Part shown: positions 36,109 to 45,840 of the stretch, one piece after another
Position numbering within the stretch: the first letter of the stretch is position 1
Layout: each line of letters begins with the position of its first letter
From: Gordonia pseudamarae
Lineage (GTDB): Bacteria; Actinomycetota; Actinomycetes; Mycobacteriales; Mycobacteriaceae
Direction of reading: 5' to 3'
Length of the DNA stretch: 64,000 nt
Assembly (NCBI RefSeq): GCF_025273675.1
Contig: NZ_CP045809.1
Span: 1,736,001 to 1,800,000, forward strand
The notes under the pieces: model-generated
Told to the model about the DNA's origin: nothing
The model's database searches: none
Seen by the model: the letters and a program-made list of their open reading frames with translations, nothing else
Program-made: the position numbers and the translations under genes

Positions 36109-37245
36109 GTGGGTACCTCGACCGACGGCATCGATGTGCGCACCTTCGAGGATATGACCGATCTGGAGCGGCTGCACGCGCTTGTGCGACTGGAAACCCC
36201 GTCACTCGACGCGGCGGCGGCCTCGCAGATCATCGAGATGCTCGCCGGCTGGTGGCGCGCGGTCGGTGCCGACGTCCGGATCGTCGCCGGCGGGTCGGGG
36301 CCGCACCTGGTGGCCGAACTGCCGGGCATTGGCGATCCGGTGCTCCTGGTGGGGCACTGCGACACCGTATGGCCGCACGGAACGCTCACCGGTGATGTGC
36401 CGTGGTCCGTCGACGGCGACATCGTCCGCGGTCCCGGGGTCTACGACATGAAGAGCGGCCTCGTGGTGATGCTCTCCGCCGCGCAGCGGCTGCGTGGGCG
36501 TGCGCACCGGGCCGTCCGGGTGGTCGTGGTGTGCGACGAGGAGGTCGGTTCACCCGACTCGCGGCCGCTGATCGGTGAATGCGTCCAGGGCGTGTCGGCG
36601 GTCATCGGGTTCGAATCGCCTCACCCCGACGGCGCGCTCAAGGTCGGGCGGCGGGGAAGCACCCGCGTGCGCCTGGCGGTCACCGGCAAGGCCTCGCACG
36701 CGGCGCTCGACCCGGCGGGCGGGATATCGGCCGTCGACGAACTCGTCGACCAGCTGATGGCGGTCCGTGACCTGGTCACCGACCCGACACTGCCCACAGA
36801 GGTGCTGTGCAACATCGGAACCGTCAACGGTGGCGGGGCCGCCAACGTGGTACCCGCGCACGCCGAAGCGGAGATCGGACTCAGATTCATCGACCGAGAG
36901 TCCGAAACCCGTGTGCTCGACGGGTTCGCGGCGTTGCGGCCGATCCGAACCGGCGCGGGCCTGGATGTCGAAGTCCTCAGTCAGCGGCCGTCGTGGCCTG
37001 CCTCGACGGCAGACACCGGGTGGCTCGGCACGATCGCCGACGTCGCCCGTGGCATCGGGCAGAGCGTCACCGGGCGGCCTGCCGCGGGTGCCGGGGACAC
37101 CAATCTGACCGGCGGTCTGGGAATCCCCACGGTCGACGGGTTCGGTCCGTCGGGAGGTGGGGCGCACGCCGTCACCGAACACGCCTCACTGGCATCGCTG
37201 GGCTCGCGCGTCGATCTGCTCGAGGCGGTCCTCACGCGGGTGTGA
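36109..37245 (+). CDS. M20 family metallopeptidase, deacylase/glutamate-carboxypeptidase-like
   Basis: Zinc hydrolase, 378 residues from GTG 36109, which has GGGGGTGG six bases upstream. Catalytic-domain motifs are VLLVGHCDTVWPHGT (metal His/Asp and catalytic Asp), GPGVYDMKSGLVVML (bridging Asp), VCDEEVGS (catalytic Glu and metal Glu) and GGGAHAVTEHA (last His). A dimerisation domain sits at about 175-285. In N-succinylamino-acid racemase clusters the M20 partner removes the succinyl or acyl group from the L-product, and this position suggests the same. CPG2-like carboxypeptidase is the fallback. ATG 36154 is a shorter start. Confidence 0.83.
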   Translation: MGTSTDGIDVRTFEDMTDLERLHALVRLETPSLDAAAASQIIEMLAGWWRAVGADVRIVAGGSGPHLVAELPGIGDPVLLVGHCDTVWPHGTLTGDVPWSVDGDIVRGPGVYDMKSGLVVMLSAAQRLRGRAHRAVRVVVVCDEEVGSPDSRPLIGECVQGVSAVIGFESPHPDGALKVGRRGSTRVRLAVTGKASHAALDPAGGISAVDELVDQLMAVRDLVTDPTLPTEVLCNIGTVNGGGAANVVPAHAEAEIGLRFIDRESETRVLDGFAALRPIRTGAGLDVEVLSQRPSWPASTADTGWLGTIADVARGIGQSVTGRPAAGAGDTNLTGGLGIPTVDGFGPSGGGAHAVTEHASLASLGSRVDLLEAVLTRV

Positions 37246-37291
37246 CGCCGAGGTGACCCCGCCCGGGCATGCTGTACCGCCGGCCGAGATG

Positions 37292-37327
37292 CCGGCAGGG
37301 CCCACCCCGAGGGGTGGGCCCTGCCGG
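37292..37327. terminator. strong bidirectional hairpin between M20 gene and kgd
   Basis: CCGGCAGGGCCCACCCC (37292-37308) is perfectly complementary to GGGGTGGGCCCTGCCGG (37311-37327): 17-bp arms with a 2-base formal loop. It sits in the 96-bp gap between convergent stop codons, with no T-run on either side. Confidence 0.85.
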
Positions 37328-37341
37328 TCAGAGCGTGATCG

Positions 37342-40300
37342 TCACTCGCCGAACGCGGTGTCGATGATCTCCTTCTGCTCCACGGCGTGAACCTTGCTCG
37401 AACCCGACGACGGTGCCGACATCGCGCGACGCGACGCCCGGCGCAGCCCCCTGAGCAGATCCGGCAGCACCTCAGGCAGCCACAGGCCCAGGAACGGCCA
37501 CGGACCTTGGTTGGCCGGCTCCTCCTGCACCCACACGAAATCGGTGGCATTCGGGTACTGCTCGATGGTTTTGCGCAGCCTGCGGTGCGGAACCGGGTAC
37601 AACTGCTCGATCCGGACGATCGCGATGTCGTCGCGGCCGTCCTGCTCGCGGCGTTCATCGAGCTCGTAGTACAACTTGCCGCTGACCAGCAGGATCCGCT
37701 TGACTTTACTGTGGTCGGCGCCGCCGGTGGCGAACTTCGGATCGTCGAGCACCGAGCGGAACTTGTCCTCGGTGAAATCGGTGATCTGGCTCACGGCGTG
37801 CTTGTTGCGCAGCATCGACTTGGGGGTGAACACGATCAGCGGGCGGCGGATGCCGTCGTGCACGTGCCGTCGCAGCAGATGGAAATAGCTGGCCGGGGTC
37901 GACGGCAGCGCGACCGTCATCGAACCCTCGGCGCACAATTGCAGGAACCGTTCGATACGGCCCGAAGTGTGGTCGGGACCTTGCCCCTCGTGACCGTGCG
38001 GCAGCAGCAGTACGACATCGGAGAGCTGACCCCACTTGGCCTCACCCGAGGAGATGAACTCGTCGATGATCGACTGGGCGCCGTTGACGAAGTCGCCGAA
38101 CTGCCCTTCCCACAGCACCAGGGTGTCGGGGTTGCCCACCGAATACCCGTACTCGAAGCCCAACACCGCGAACTCCGAGAGCGGCGAGTCGTACACCTGG
38201 AACCGGCCCGGCTGGTCGGGTGAGAGGTGGTTGAGCGGGGTGTACTCGGAACCGTTGGTGCGGTCGATGAGCACGGAGTGGCGCTGCGTGAACGTGCCGC
38301 GCCGCGAGTCCTGGCCCGACAGACGCACATCGGTGCCCTCGAGTACCAGCGAGCCGAACGCCAGCAACTCGGCGAACGCCCAGTCGACGTGGCCCTCGCG
38401 GGACATCTCGTGGCGGCGCTTGAGCACCGGCTTGACCCGCTGATGCGGATGGAAGTCCTCGGGCACCTCGAAGAAGGCGTCGCCGATCCGCTCGAGCACC
38501 GACTTGTCGACGGCGGTCTCGACCTTCAGCGCCAGCGTCTGATCGGACTCCACCGACGGGCTCGGCTCGGGGACGTACCGTTCGAGTTCCTTGACCTCGT
38601 TGAACACCCGCTCGAGCTGGCCCTGGTAGTCGCGCAGCGCGTCCTCGGCCTCCTTGGTGGAGATGTCACCACGGCCGATCAGGGCTTCGGTGTAGCTCTT
38701 GCGGACACCGCGTTTGGTGTCGATCACGTCGTACATCGCCGGCTGCGTCATCGACGGGTCGTCGCCCTCGTTGTGGCCGCGGCGGCGGAAGCACACCAGG
38801 TCGATGACGACGTCCTTGTGGAACGCCTCGCGGTAGTCCACGGCCAGTTTGGCCGCCCACACACACGCCTCCGGATCGTCGCCGTTGACATGGAAGATCG
38901 GCGAGCCGATCACCTTGGCGATGTCGGTGCAGTACTCGGTGGACCGTGAATGCTCGGGTGCGGTGGTGAAACCGACCTGGTTGTTCACGACGATATGGAT
39001 GGTGCCGCCGGTGCGGTAACCGGGCAGCATCGCCAGGTTGAGCGTTTCGGCGACCACACCCTGGCCGGCGAACGCGGCATCGCCGTGCAGCATGAGCGGC
39101 AGGATCGCGAACTGTTCGGACTCGTCGAGCTGATCCTGCTTGGACCGGACCAGTCCCTCCAGCACCGGGTCGACCGCTTCGAGGTGGCTCGGGTTGGCGG
39201 TGAGGGAGACGGCGATCTCGTTGTCACCGAACATCTGGTAGTACTTGCCCTCGGCGCCGAGGTGGTACTTCACGTCACCCGAACCGTGTGCCTGAGCGGG
39301 ATTCAGGTTGCCCTCGAACTCGCCGAAGATCTTCGAGTACGGCTTGCCGACGATGTTGGCGAGCACGTTCAGACGGCCGCGGTGCGGCATGCCGATGACC
39401 ACTTCGCGCAGGTTGTGGTCGGCGCAGCGGTCGATCACCGCATCCATCGTCGGGATCGTCGCCTCGGCGCCCTCCAGCGAGAACCGCTTCTGCCCGACGT
39501 ACTTGGTCTGCAGGAACGTCTCAAAGGCCTCGGCCGCGTTCAGCTTGGACAGAATGTACTTCTGCTCGGCCACCGGCGGCTTGACGTGCTTGATCTCGAC
39601 CCGGTCCTCGAGCCAGCGCTGCTGCTCGGGCTCCAGGATGTGTGTGTACTCGATACCGACGTGACGGCAGTACGCATCGCGCAGCACCGACAGTACATCG
39701 CGCAGCTTCATCCGCTCTTCGCCGTGGAAGCCGCCGACCTTGAACTCGCGGTCGAGGTCCCACAGGGTCAGGCCGTAGGTGAGCACGTCCAGGTCGGGGT
39801 GCGCGGCCCGCGCGTCGCTGTTCATCATCAGCGGATCGGTGTCGGCCATCAGGTGACCACGGCTGCGGTAGGCGGCGATCAGCTCGAGCACACGGGTGCT
39901 CTTGTCGACCAGGCCCGCGGGGATGTCGCGGCGCCAGCGGATCGGTTCGTAGGGGATCTTGAACGCGGTGAAGATCTCGTCGAAGAAGCCGTCGTCGAGC
40001 AGCAGCGTGTGCACGCGGCGCAGGAAGTCGCCCGACTCGGCACCCTGGATGATCCGGTGATCGTAGGTGGAGGTCAGGGTGATCAGCTTGCCGACGCCCA
40101 GATCGGCGATCTGCTCGTCGCTGGCGCCCTGGAACTCGGCCGGGTACTCCATCGCACCCGCTCCGATGATGGCTCCCTGACCCTTCATCAGGCGGGGCAC
40201 CGAGTGCACGGTTCCGATGGTGCCCGGGTTGGTCAGCGAGATGGTCACGCCGGCGAAATCGGCGGCGGCCAGCTTGCCTTCGCGGGCACGGCGCACGATG

Positions 40301-41148
40301 TCCTCGTAGGCGGCGTGGAACTCGCCGAAGTTCATCGTCTCGCAGCCCTTGATGGCGGCCACCACGAGTGTGCGGTTGCCGTCTTTGCCGACGAGGTCGA
40401 TCGCCAGGCCCAGGTTGGTGTGCGCGGGGGTGATGACGTTCGGCTTCCCGTCGACCTCGGCGAAATGCCGGTTCATGTTCGGGAAGTCCTTGATGGCCTG
40501 GACGATCGCGTAACCCAGGATGTGGGTGAAGCTGATCTTGCCGCCACGGGTGCGCGAGAGGTGGTTGTTGACGACGACGCGGTTGTCGATCATCAGCTTG
40601 GCCGGGATGGCCCGGACGCTGGTCGCCGTGGGGATCTCCAGCGACAGGTTCATGTTCTTGACGATCGCCGCCGCCGGACCGCGCAGCACCTTGTTCTCGT
40701 CGGCCGCCGGCGGGGTGGCCGGGGCCTTGCCGCCGACCGCGGTGGTCGATGTCGACGAGCCGCCCCGGCCGGCGGTACCACGACCGGCCGCCGCCTTGGT
40801 GGCCGCGGCCTCCCTGACGGGGGCGGGTTTACGCGGCGTCTGCGGTCGCGTCGGAACGGTGTCGAGCGTGACCTGATTGGTCGGCCGCGGGGCTGCCGTC
40901 CTGGCCGGGGCCGCGGGCTTGGCCGGCGCAGCGGGCGTGGGCTGTGCCGGGGCAGCAGTCCGTGCGGGGGCCGCGCCACCGTTGCTTGAGGCTTGCCCGG
41001 ACGCGGCCGAACCGGGCGACTCGGGCTTGTAGGTCTTCAGGACATCGTGCCAACTGGGGTCGACAGAGGTCGGATCCTTGATGAATTGCTGGTACATCTC
41101 CTCGACCAGCCAGGTGTTCTGTCCGAAATCCGAAACCGAACTGCTCAC
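37342..41148 (-). CDS. kgd: multifunctional 2-oxoglutarate decarboxylase/dehydrogenase Kgd (SucA-like)
   Basis: TPP enzyme of the actinobacterial TCA cycle: decarboxylates 2-oxoglutarate, makes 2-hydroxy-3-oxoadipate and acts as E1/E2 of oxoglutarate dehydrogenase. The 1268 residues comprise an N-terminal [15 protein letters not shown] segment and an Ala/Pro-rich linker (about 40-115). An E2-like acyltransferase domain (about 120-350) has [16 protein letters not shown]. The E1 domains then have [32 protein letters not shown] (TPP site), [12 protein letters not shown] and a C-terminal [11 protein letters not shown]. Length matches Rv1248c. GTG 41148 (AGGCGAGAAAGC upstream) matches the mycobacterial start better than TTG 41166. 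Confidence 0.95.
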   Translation of the reverse strand: MSSSVSDFGQNTWLVEEMYQQFIKDPTSVDPSWHDVLKTYKPESPGSAASGQASSNGGAAPARTAAPAQPTPAAPAKPAAPARTAAPRPTNQVTLDTVPTRPQTPRKPAPVREAAATKAAAGRGTAGRGGSSTSTTAVGGKAPATPPAADENKVLRGPAAAIVKNMNLSLEIPTATSVRAIPAKLMIDNRVVVNNHLSRTRGGKISFTHILGYAIVQAIKDFPNMNRHFAEVDGKPNVITPAHTNLGLAIDLVGKDGNRTLVVAAIKGCETMNFGEFHAAYEDIVRRAREGKLAAADFAGVTISLTNPGTIGTVHSVPRLMKGQGAIIGAGAMEYPAEFQGASDEQIADLGVGKLITLTSTYDHRIIQGAESGDFLRRVHTLLLDDGFFDEIFTAFKIPYEPIRWRRDIPAGLVDKSTRVLELIAAYRSRGHLMADTDPLMMNSDARAAHPDLDVLTYGLTLWDLDREFKVGGFHGEERMKLRDVLSVLRDAYCRHVGIEYTHILEPEQQRWLEDRVEIKHVKPPVAEQKYILSKLNAAEAFETFLQTKYVGQKRFSLEGAEATIPTMDAVIDRCADHNLREVVIGMPHRGRLNVLANIVGKPYSKIFGEFEGNLNPAQAHGSGDVKYHLGAEGKYYQMFGDNEIAVSLTANPSHLEAVDPVLEGLVRSKQDQLDESEQFAILPLMLHGDAAFAGQGVVAETLNLAMLPGYRTGGTIHIVVNNQVGFTTAPEHSRSTEYCTDIAKVIGSPIFHVNGDDPEACVWAAKLAVDYREAFHKDVVIDLVCFRRRGHNEGDDPSMTQPAMYDVIDTKRGVRKSYTEALIGRGDISTKEAEDALRDYQGQLERVFNEVKELERYVPEPSPSVESDQTLALKVETAVDKSVLERIGDAFFEVPEDFHPHQRVKPVLKRRHEMSREGHVDWAFAELLAFGSLVLEGTDVRLSGQDSRRGTFTQRHSVLIDRTNGSEYTPLNHLSPDQPGRFQVYDSPLSEFAVLGFEYGYSVGNPDTLVLWEGQFGDFVNGAQSIIDEFISSGEAKWGQLSDVVLLLPHGHEGQGPDHTSGRIERFLQLCAEGSMTVALPSTPASYFHLLRRHVHDGIRRPLIVFTPKSMLRNKHAVSQITDFTEDKFRSVLDDPKFATGGADHSKVKRILLVSGKLYYELDERREQDGRDDIAIVRIEQLYPVPHRRLRKTIEQYPNATDFVWVQEEPANQGPWPFLGLWLPEVLPDLLRGLRRASRRAMSAPSSGSSKVHAVEQKEIIDTAFGE

Positions 41149-41335
41149 TGCGCTTTCTCGCCTCAATTCCCTCTGGTATCGGGTCGCCTGATCACGTCCT
41201 AGGTCCCTTGTGGAGACAGTCGGCGTGGATCAACCCTCGATGGTACGCCGTCCACGGCAGGCTGCAGTGCTCGGACCTCACAGCACTATCGGTGCATCAC
41301 ATGAAGCACTGTGGCAGGTCCATATGACGAAAATC

Positions 41336-44300
41336 TCATACCGGTGCCGTGCGGTCCGACTCCCAGAGCCGCCGGTACATCCCGCCCCCTGCGAGTAGAT
41401 CCTCGTGGGTGCCGTACTCCACCACCCGGCCGGCGTCGACGACGGCGATCCGGTCGGCGCGTGCGGCGGTGGCCAGGCGGTGGGCCACGATCACCGACGT
41501 GCGCCGGGAGGTGACGGCGGCACTTGCCGCGAGCACCAGCGACTCGGTTTCCTGATCGAGGTTGGCCGTCGCCTCGTCGAGCAGCAGCAGGTCCGGTCGC
41601 ACCAATTCGGCGCGGGCAAGGGCGACCAGCTGCCGCTGTCCCGACGACAACGCTCTGCCCCGCTCGCCGACCTGCTGGTTCATCCCGTCGGGCAACCGGG
41701 CGATCACGCCGAGCGCCCCCACCGACCGTGCGGCAGCGGTGATCGCCGCACGGTCGGCATCGGGCCGTCCGTAGGTGATGTTCTCGGCGACGGTGCCGGC
41801 GAACAGATGCGATTCCTGCGGCACCACGCCGAGCCGGTGCCGGTATCCGTCCAGCGTGAGGTCGCGGATGTCGGTGCCGCCGACCCGGATGGCGCCGGAA
41901 GTGGGGTCGTAGAAGCGGGCGAGCAGCTTGACGATCGTCGACTTCCCGGCGCCGGTCCGGCCGACCAGCGCCAGTGACGTGCCCGCCGGAATACTCAGCC
42001 GCACCCCCGCGAGCGCGAAGCGTTCACTCCGGCCGTAACGGAAACCCACGTCGTCGAAGCACACGTCGCCGTCCAGCGGTCCGGGCTCCCGGGCGTCCGG
42101 GTTGTGCGGGATCGACGACCCGGTGGCGAGCAGGTCGGCGATGCGGTGCAGCCCGACCGCGGCCTGCTGGTAGCCGTCGAACACCTGCGACAACTGCTGT
42201 ACGGGCCCGAACAGCATCGACAGGTACAGCACGAACGCCACCAGCGTGCCCGCCGACAGCCTCCCGTCGGCGATCTGATGCGCGCCGAAGGCAACCGCGG
42301 CGGCGGCGGCGATGTCGGCGGTGAACGTGATGAACGGGAAATACACAGAGATGGCGCGTTGCGATGTCATCCGGGCGTCGACCCAGGCCGCGGTCCGCGC
42401 GGCGAAGCGGGCCCGGGCGGCGGGAACACCCCGATAGGCCTGCGTGGTCTTGATGCCGGCGATGTTCTCCTGGAAGTCGGCGTTGACGGCGCTCACCAGT
42501 TCTCGCGCCCGCGTGTAGGCGCGCGAGGATATCCGCCGGAAGACGATGGTTGCCGCGATCAGCAGCGGAACCAACGGCAGCATCGCCGCACCGAGCGTGG
42601 GGTCGGTGAGTACCAGTGCGGCGCCCACCCCGCACAGGGTCAGCACGGCCACCACCGCAGAGGGTAGCCCGGTCTGCAGGAACGTCGAAAGAGCGTCGAT
42701 GTCGGTGGTCATCCGCGTCATGATGCGCCCGGACAACTCGCGCTCGTAGTAGTCCAGGCCGAGTCGCTGGATATGGGTGTAGCTGCGGATTCGCAGGCCG
42801 TACAGGATACGTTCCCCGGCCCGGGTGGACGCGATGACGGTGAGCCGCGCGGCCGCCCAGGCCAGGCACACCGCCGGCACACCGACCAGCACTACCCGCC
42901 ACACCGTCGCGTAGCCGGAACCGTCGAGCACCATGCGGGCCAGCGACGGGAACACCAGCCCGGCGGCCGTCTCGACACCGATCCCCAGCACGGTCAGTGC
43001 TATCAGCGTCCGCACACCGCCGAGCAGGCCGGCCAGGGTGAACGGCTCGGTGTCGGCGCGGGCGGCGGCGAGGTCGATGCGGGGTTCCTCCGTCGCCGGT
43101 GGGAGGGCCGCGACGGCGGCGGCCAGGGCCGGGGTCTCGGGCATCGATCCCAGCGCGCCGGACCTGCCGGCGCCGGTGTCGGCGGCCCGGGAGGTGCGGT
43201 TGCGGCGGTGAGTGGACTCGGGGACCGGCGGCCACAGCACGTCATAGGCCGGTTCGGGAGCGGGCGCGAGTACCGGAGCGGGGTCCGCACCGGCACTCAT
43301 CAGTGCGCGGAACCGTGCGCTGCGCCCGTCCAGTTCGGCGACCGTCCCGATATCGGTGATCCGGCCGTCGTCCAGCACCACCACCCGGTCGGCGAGCGCG
43401 AGTGTCGAACGACGATGCGCCAGCACCAGCATCGTGGTGGGAGTCCCGGGCCCCGGTGCCCGCAGCTCACGCAGAATCGCCTGTTCGGTGACGGCGTCGA
43501 CCGCCGACGTGGCGTCGTCGAGCACCAGGATGCGGGGCCGGGCGAACATGGCCCGGGCCAACGCGATGCGCTGTCGCTGACCACCGGACAGGGTCAGCCC
43601 GCGTTCACCGACGACAGTGTCGAAACCGTGGGGCAACTCGTCGATGAACTCGGTCGCGAAGGCCCGGTCGGCGGCGGCGCGGATATCGGCCTCCGCCGCG
43701 TCGGGCACACCGACGGCGATGTTCGCGGCGATGGTGTCGGAGAACAGGAACGGGTCGTCGAAGGCCACCGACACCGCCGAGTGCAGTGCGTCGGCGGCCA
43801 GATCGCCTACATCCACGTAGTGCTCACCCGCGCCGACGGCCACCGAACCGGCCACCGGTCGGTGGTACCGGCACACGATGTCGGCCAGGGTGGATTTGCC
43901 CGATCCGGGCGGACCGACGACCGCCACACATTCCCCGGGAGCGATGTCCAGGGTGATCTCCTCGAGCACGGTTCGCCCGCCCAGTTCCACCCGGACCGAG
44001 GACAGCCGCAGTCCCAGCGGTCCGCCGGGGGCGGGTGCGTCGGAGGCCAGCGCGGGGTCGGGCGGATGATCGGCCACCTCGTAGACACGGTCGACCGCGG
44101 CCCGGGCCAGTTGCGCCGTCACGAGCAGCCCGGTGACCATGCGCGCGAGTGCGGTCATCGATGCCACATAGGTGGCAAACGCCAGGAAGGTTCCCGCGGT
44201 GATCGAACCGTGCAGGGTCAGATACCCGCCGACCGCGATCACCAGCACCGTGCCGAGCTGCGGGATCGCCGACAGGGTCGGGGCCAGGATCGCGTTGATG

Positions 44301-45025
44301 CGCGCCGCCCGCAGCCGGAGCCGATACAGGCGTCCGGCCAGATCCACCAGTGTGTCGACGGCGCGTTCTTCCTGCCCGAAACCCTTCACCACCCGCACCC
44401 CGGTGACGGTCTCCTCGACATGGCCGGCGACGTCGGCGGCGGCCTGCTGCGCCGACCAGGTGGCGGCGAACATGCGTCGGCGCACCCGGACCACCACCAC
44501 GGCCACCAGCGGCACCGTCACCAGCGCGACACCGGTCAGCAGTGGTGAGAGGTACATCATGATCGCGATCGCGGCGATCAGCTGAACCGCCGAGCCCAGG
44601 GCCAGCGGCACCTGCGCGAGCAGGCCCTGGATGATCTGCAGGTCCGAGATCGACCGGGACACGATCTGTCCGGTCCGGATATGGCCCTGGGCCGCTCCGT
44701 CGAGCCGCAGGAGAGTGTCGAATAGCTTGAGCCGCAACGTGTTCTGCACGACGATTGACAACCGGCCCGCCGTCATCCGGCGGGCGAACTGGCATCCGAA
44801 TCTGATCACCGCGGCCGCGACCAGTGCCGTCACGATCACCGTGAGGCCCGGGCCACCGTGGCCGACGCCGGTCGCGTCGTCGATCGCGGCCTTGGCCAGC
44901 AGCGGTGCCGCCAGGTCGACGGACACCGCGGTCAGCGTCGCCAGGCAGGTGAGCACCACCAGATGCCTGTGCTCCAGGCATTGGGCCGTGAGTCGCCGGA
45001 CCCAGCCGGGTTCGGTCCTGCTCAC
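41336..45025 (-). CDS. full-length (fused) ABC exporter with asymmetric nucleotide sites
   Basis: 1229 residues: two TMD-NBD halves in one chain, whereas related exporters are usually two genes (recalled Rv1273c/Rv1272c). NBD1 has Walker A GPPGSGKST (about 375), LSGGQRQRIALARA and Walker B LVLDDATSAVD, with Asp instead of the catalytic Glu. NBD2 has GRTGAGKST (about 1025), LSSGQRQLVALARA and LLLDEATANLD with the normal Glu. One ATP site is therefore degenerate (NBD1 Walker B with the altered LSSGQ of NBD2) and one canonical. The linker between halves (about 590-650) is Pro/Ala-rich. GTG 45025 overlaps the upstream gene by 4 bp. Probably lipid or drug export. Confidence 0.88.
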   Translation of the reverse strand: MSRTEPGWVRRLTAQCLEHRHLVVLTCLATLTAVSVDLAAPLLAKAAIDDATGVGHGGPGLTVIVTALVAAAVIRFGCQFARRMTAGRLSIVVQNTLRLKLFDTLLRLDGAAQGHIRTGQIVSRSISDLQIIQGLLAQVPLALGSAVQLIAAIAIMMYLSPLLTGVALVTVPLVAVVVVRVRRRMFAATWSAQQAAADVAGHVEETVTGVRVVKGFGQEERAVDTLVDLAGRLYRLRLRAARINAILAPTLSAIPQLGTVLVIAVGGYLTLHGSITAGTFLAFATYVASMTALARMVTGLLVTAQLARAAVDRVYEVADHPPDPALASDAPAPGGPLGLRLSSVRVELGGRTVLEEITLDIAPGECVAVVGPPGSGKSTLADIVCRYHRPVAGSVAVGAGEHYVDVGDLAADALHSAVSVAFDDPFLFSDTIAANIAVGVPDAAEADIRAAADRAFATEFIDELPHGFDTVVGERGLTLSGGQRQRIALARAMFARPRILVLDDATSAVDAVTEQAILRELRAPGPGTPTTMLVLAHRRSTLALADRVVVLDDGRITDIGTVAELDGRSARFRALMSAGADPAPVLAPAPEPAYDVLWPPVPESTHRRNRTSRAADTGAGRSGALGSMPETPALAAAVAALPPATEEPRIDLAAARADTEPFTLAGLLGGVRTLIALTVLGIGVETAAGLVFPSLARMVLDGSGYATVWRVVLVGVPAVCLAWAAARLTVIASTRAGERILYGLRIRSYTHIQRLGLDYYERELSGRIMTRMTTDIDALSTFLQTGLPSAVVAVLTLCGVGAALVLTDPTLGAAMLPLVPLLIAATIVFRRISSRAYTRARELVSAVNADFQENIAGIKTTQAYRGVPAARARFAARTAAWVDARMTSQRAISVYFPFITFTADIAAAAAVAFGAHQIADGRLSAGTLVAFVLYLSMLFGPVQQLSQVFDGYQQAAVGLHRIADLLATGSSIPHNPDAREPGPLDGDVCFDDVGFRYGRSERFALAGVRLSIPAGTSLALVGRTGAGKSTIVKLLARFYDPTSGAIRVGGTDIRDLTLDGYRHRLGVVPQESHLFAGTVAENITYGRPDADRAAITAAARSVGALGVIARLPDGMNQQVGERGRALSSGQRQLVALARAELVRPDLLLLDEATANLDQETESLVLAASAAVTSRRTSVIVAHRLATAARADRIAVVDAGRVVEYGTHEDLLAGGGMYRRLWESDRTAPV

Positions 45026-45840
45026 CCTCGGCCCGCGCGGCGGCGACTCCCGTCATTGCGCACGGCCACACCGGTGTCGGGTCCGCCGCCGTCGACGACG
45101 GAACCGTCGATGACCGGCCACTGCCGCGGGGGCGGACCGAACGCGGCCCGGGAATTCGCGATGATCTTCTTGCCGAGCGCACGGTTGCCCACGCCGCCGA
45201 TCAGTGCGCCGATTCCGGCCGGCAGCAGCTTGCCGAAGATCAGCGGTGCCCGCTTGATGGCGTACTTGCGGGCGAGTTTGGTGGCGAGTTTGTGGTTGAG
45301 TTTGCCGATCCGGCTGTCGGGGGTGGTGCTCTGGTTGAGTCTGCGCAGGGTTCCGCTGCGCGAACCCACCACCTTGCTCACCGCGAGCACGCCCTCTTCG
45401 CCGAGGGCCACGGCCATCACCAGAGCGGTGCGCCGTTGGTTGTCGTGCACCGGAATGCCGTGCACCTCGGCGACGGCCAGGGCCAGCAGCGCCGCAGCCT
45501 CGATGAACAGCGCGGTCTCTCCGGTCGCCGCGCCGAGCGCGGCCGCGGTCCCCACACCGGGTACCGCGGCGGCGGCACCGACCGCGCTGCCGGCGCCGGT
45601 GACCGCCCGCAGGTAGTGCTTCTCGAGCCGTTCGATGATCTGCTGAGGGGTCTCGTCGGGATGACGGCGGCGGATTCCGTCGACGTATTTCTTGACCTGC
45701 GGGGCCTGCAGACGTTGCGCCTTGTCGAGGACCCGGCTGACCGCCCGGAGCGTGAAGGCGGACGGTCGACCGTCGCGCACGTCGGCACCGCTCTCCGGTG
45801 TCACCATGACGTTTCCGTTGCGTGTGCGGATCCTGCTCAT
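45022..45840 (-). CDS. conserved hypothetical protein, EcsC-like membrane-associated
   Basis: From ATG 45840 the protein has 272 residues. The middle (about 85-150) is hydrophobic and glycine/alanine-rich (SAVGAAAAVPGVGTAAALGA, ETALFIEAAALLALAVAEVH) and the C-terminal region has LLPAGIGALIGGVGNRALGK. This pattern resembles EcsC-type proteins, but I do not recognise it firmly. It overlaps the upstream GST-like gene (ATGA) and the downstream ABC exporter (GTGA), so the three are translationally linked, suggesting an accessory role to the exporter. Confidence 0.7.
   Translation of the reverse strand: MSRIRTRNGNVMVTPESGADVRDGRPSAFTLRAVSRVLDKAQRLQAPQVKKYVDGIRRRHPDETPQQIIERLEKHYLRAVTGAGSAVGAAAAVPGVGTAAALGAATGETALFIEAAALLALAVAEVHGIPVHDNQRRTALVMAVALGEEGVLAVSKVVGSRSGTLRRLNQSTTPDSRIGKLNHKLATKLARKYAIKRAPLIFGKLLPAGIGALIGGVGNRALGKKIIANSRAAFGPPPRQWPVIDGSVVDGGGPDTGVAVRNDGSRRRAGRG

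Noticed and set aside
41149..41335. CRP-type sites upstream of kgd (several TGTGA half-sites)
   Set aside because: The half-sites TGTGATGCACC and GCTGTGAGG are direct, not inverted, and spacing does not fit the consensus.
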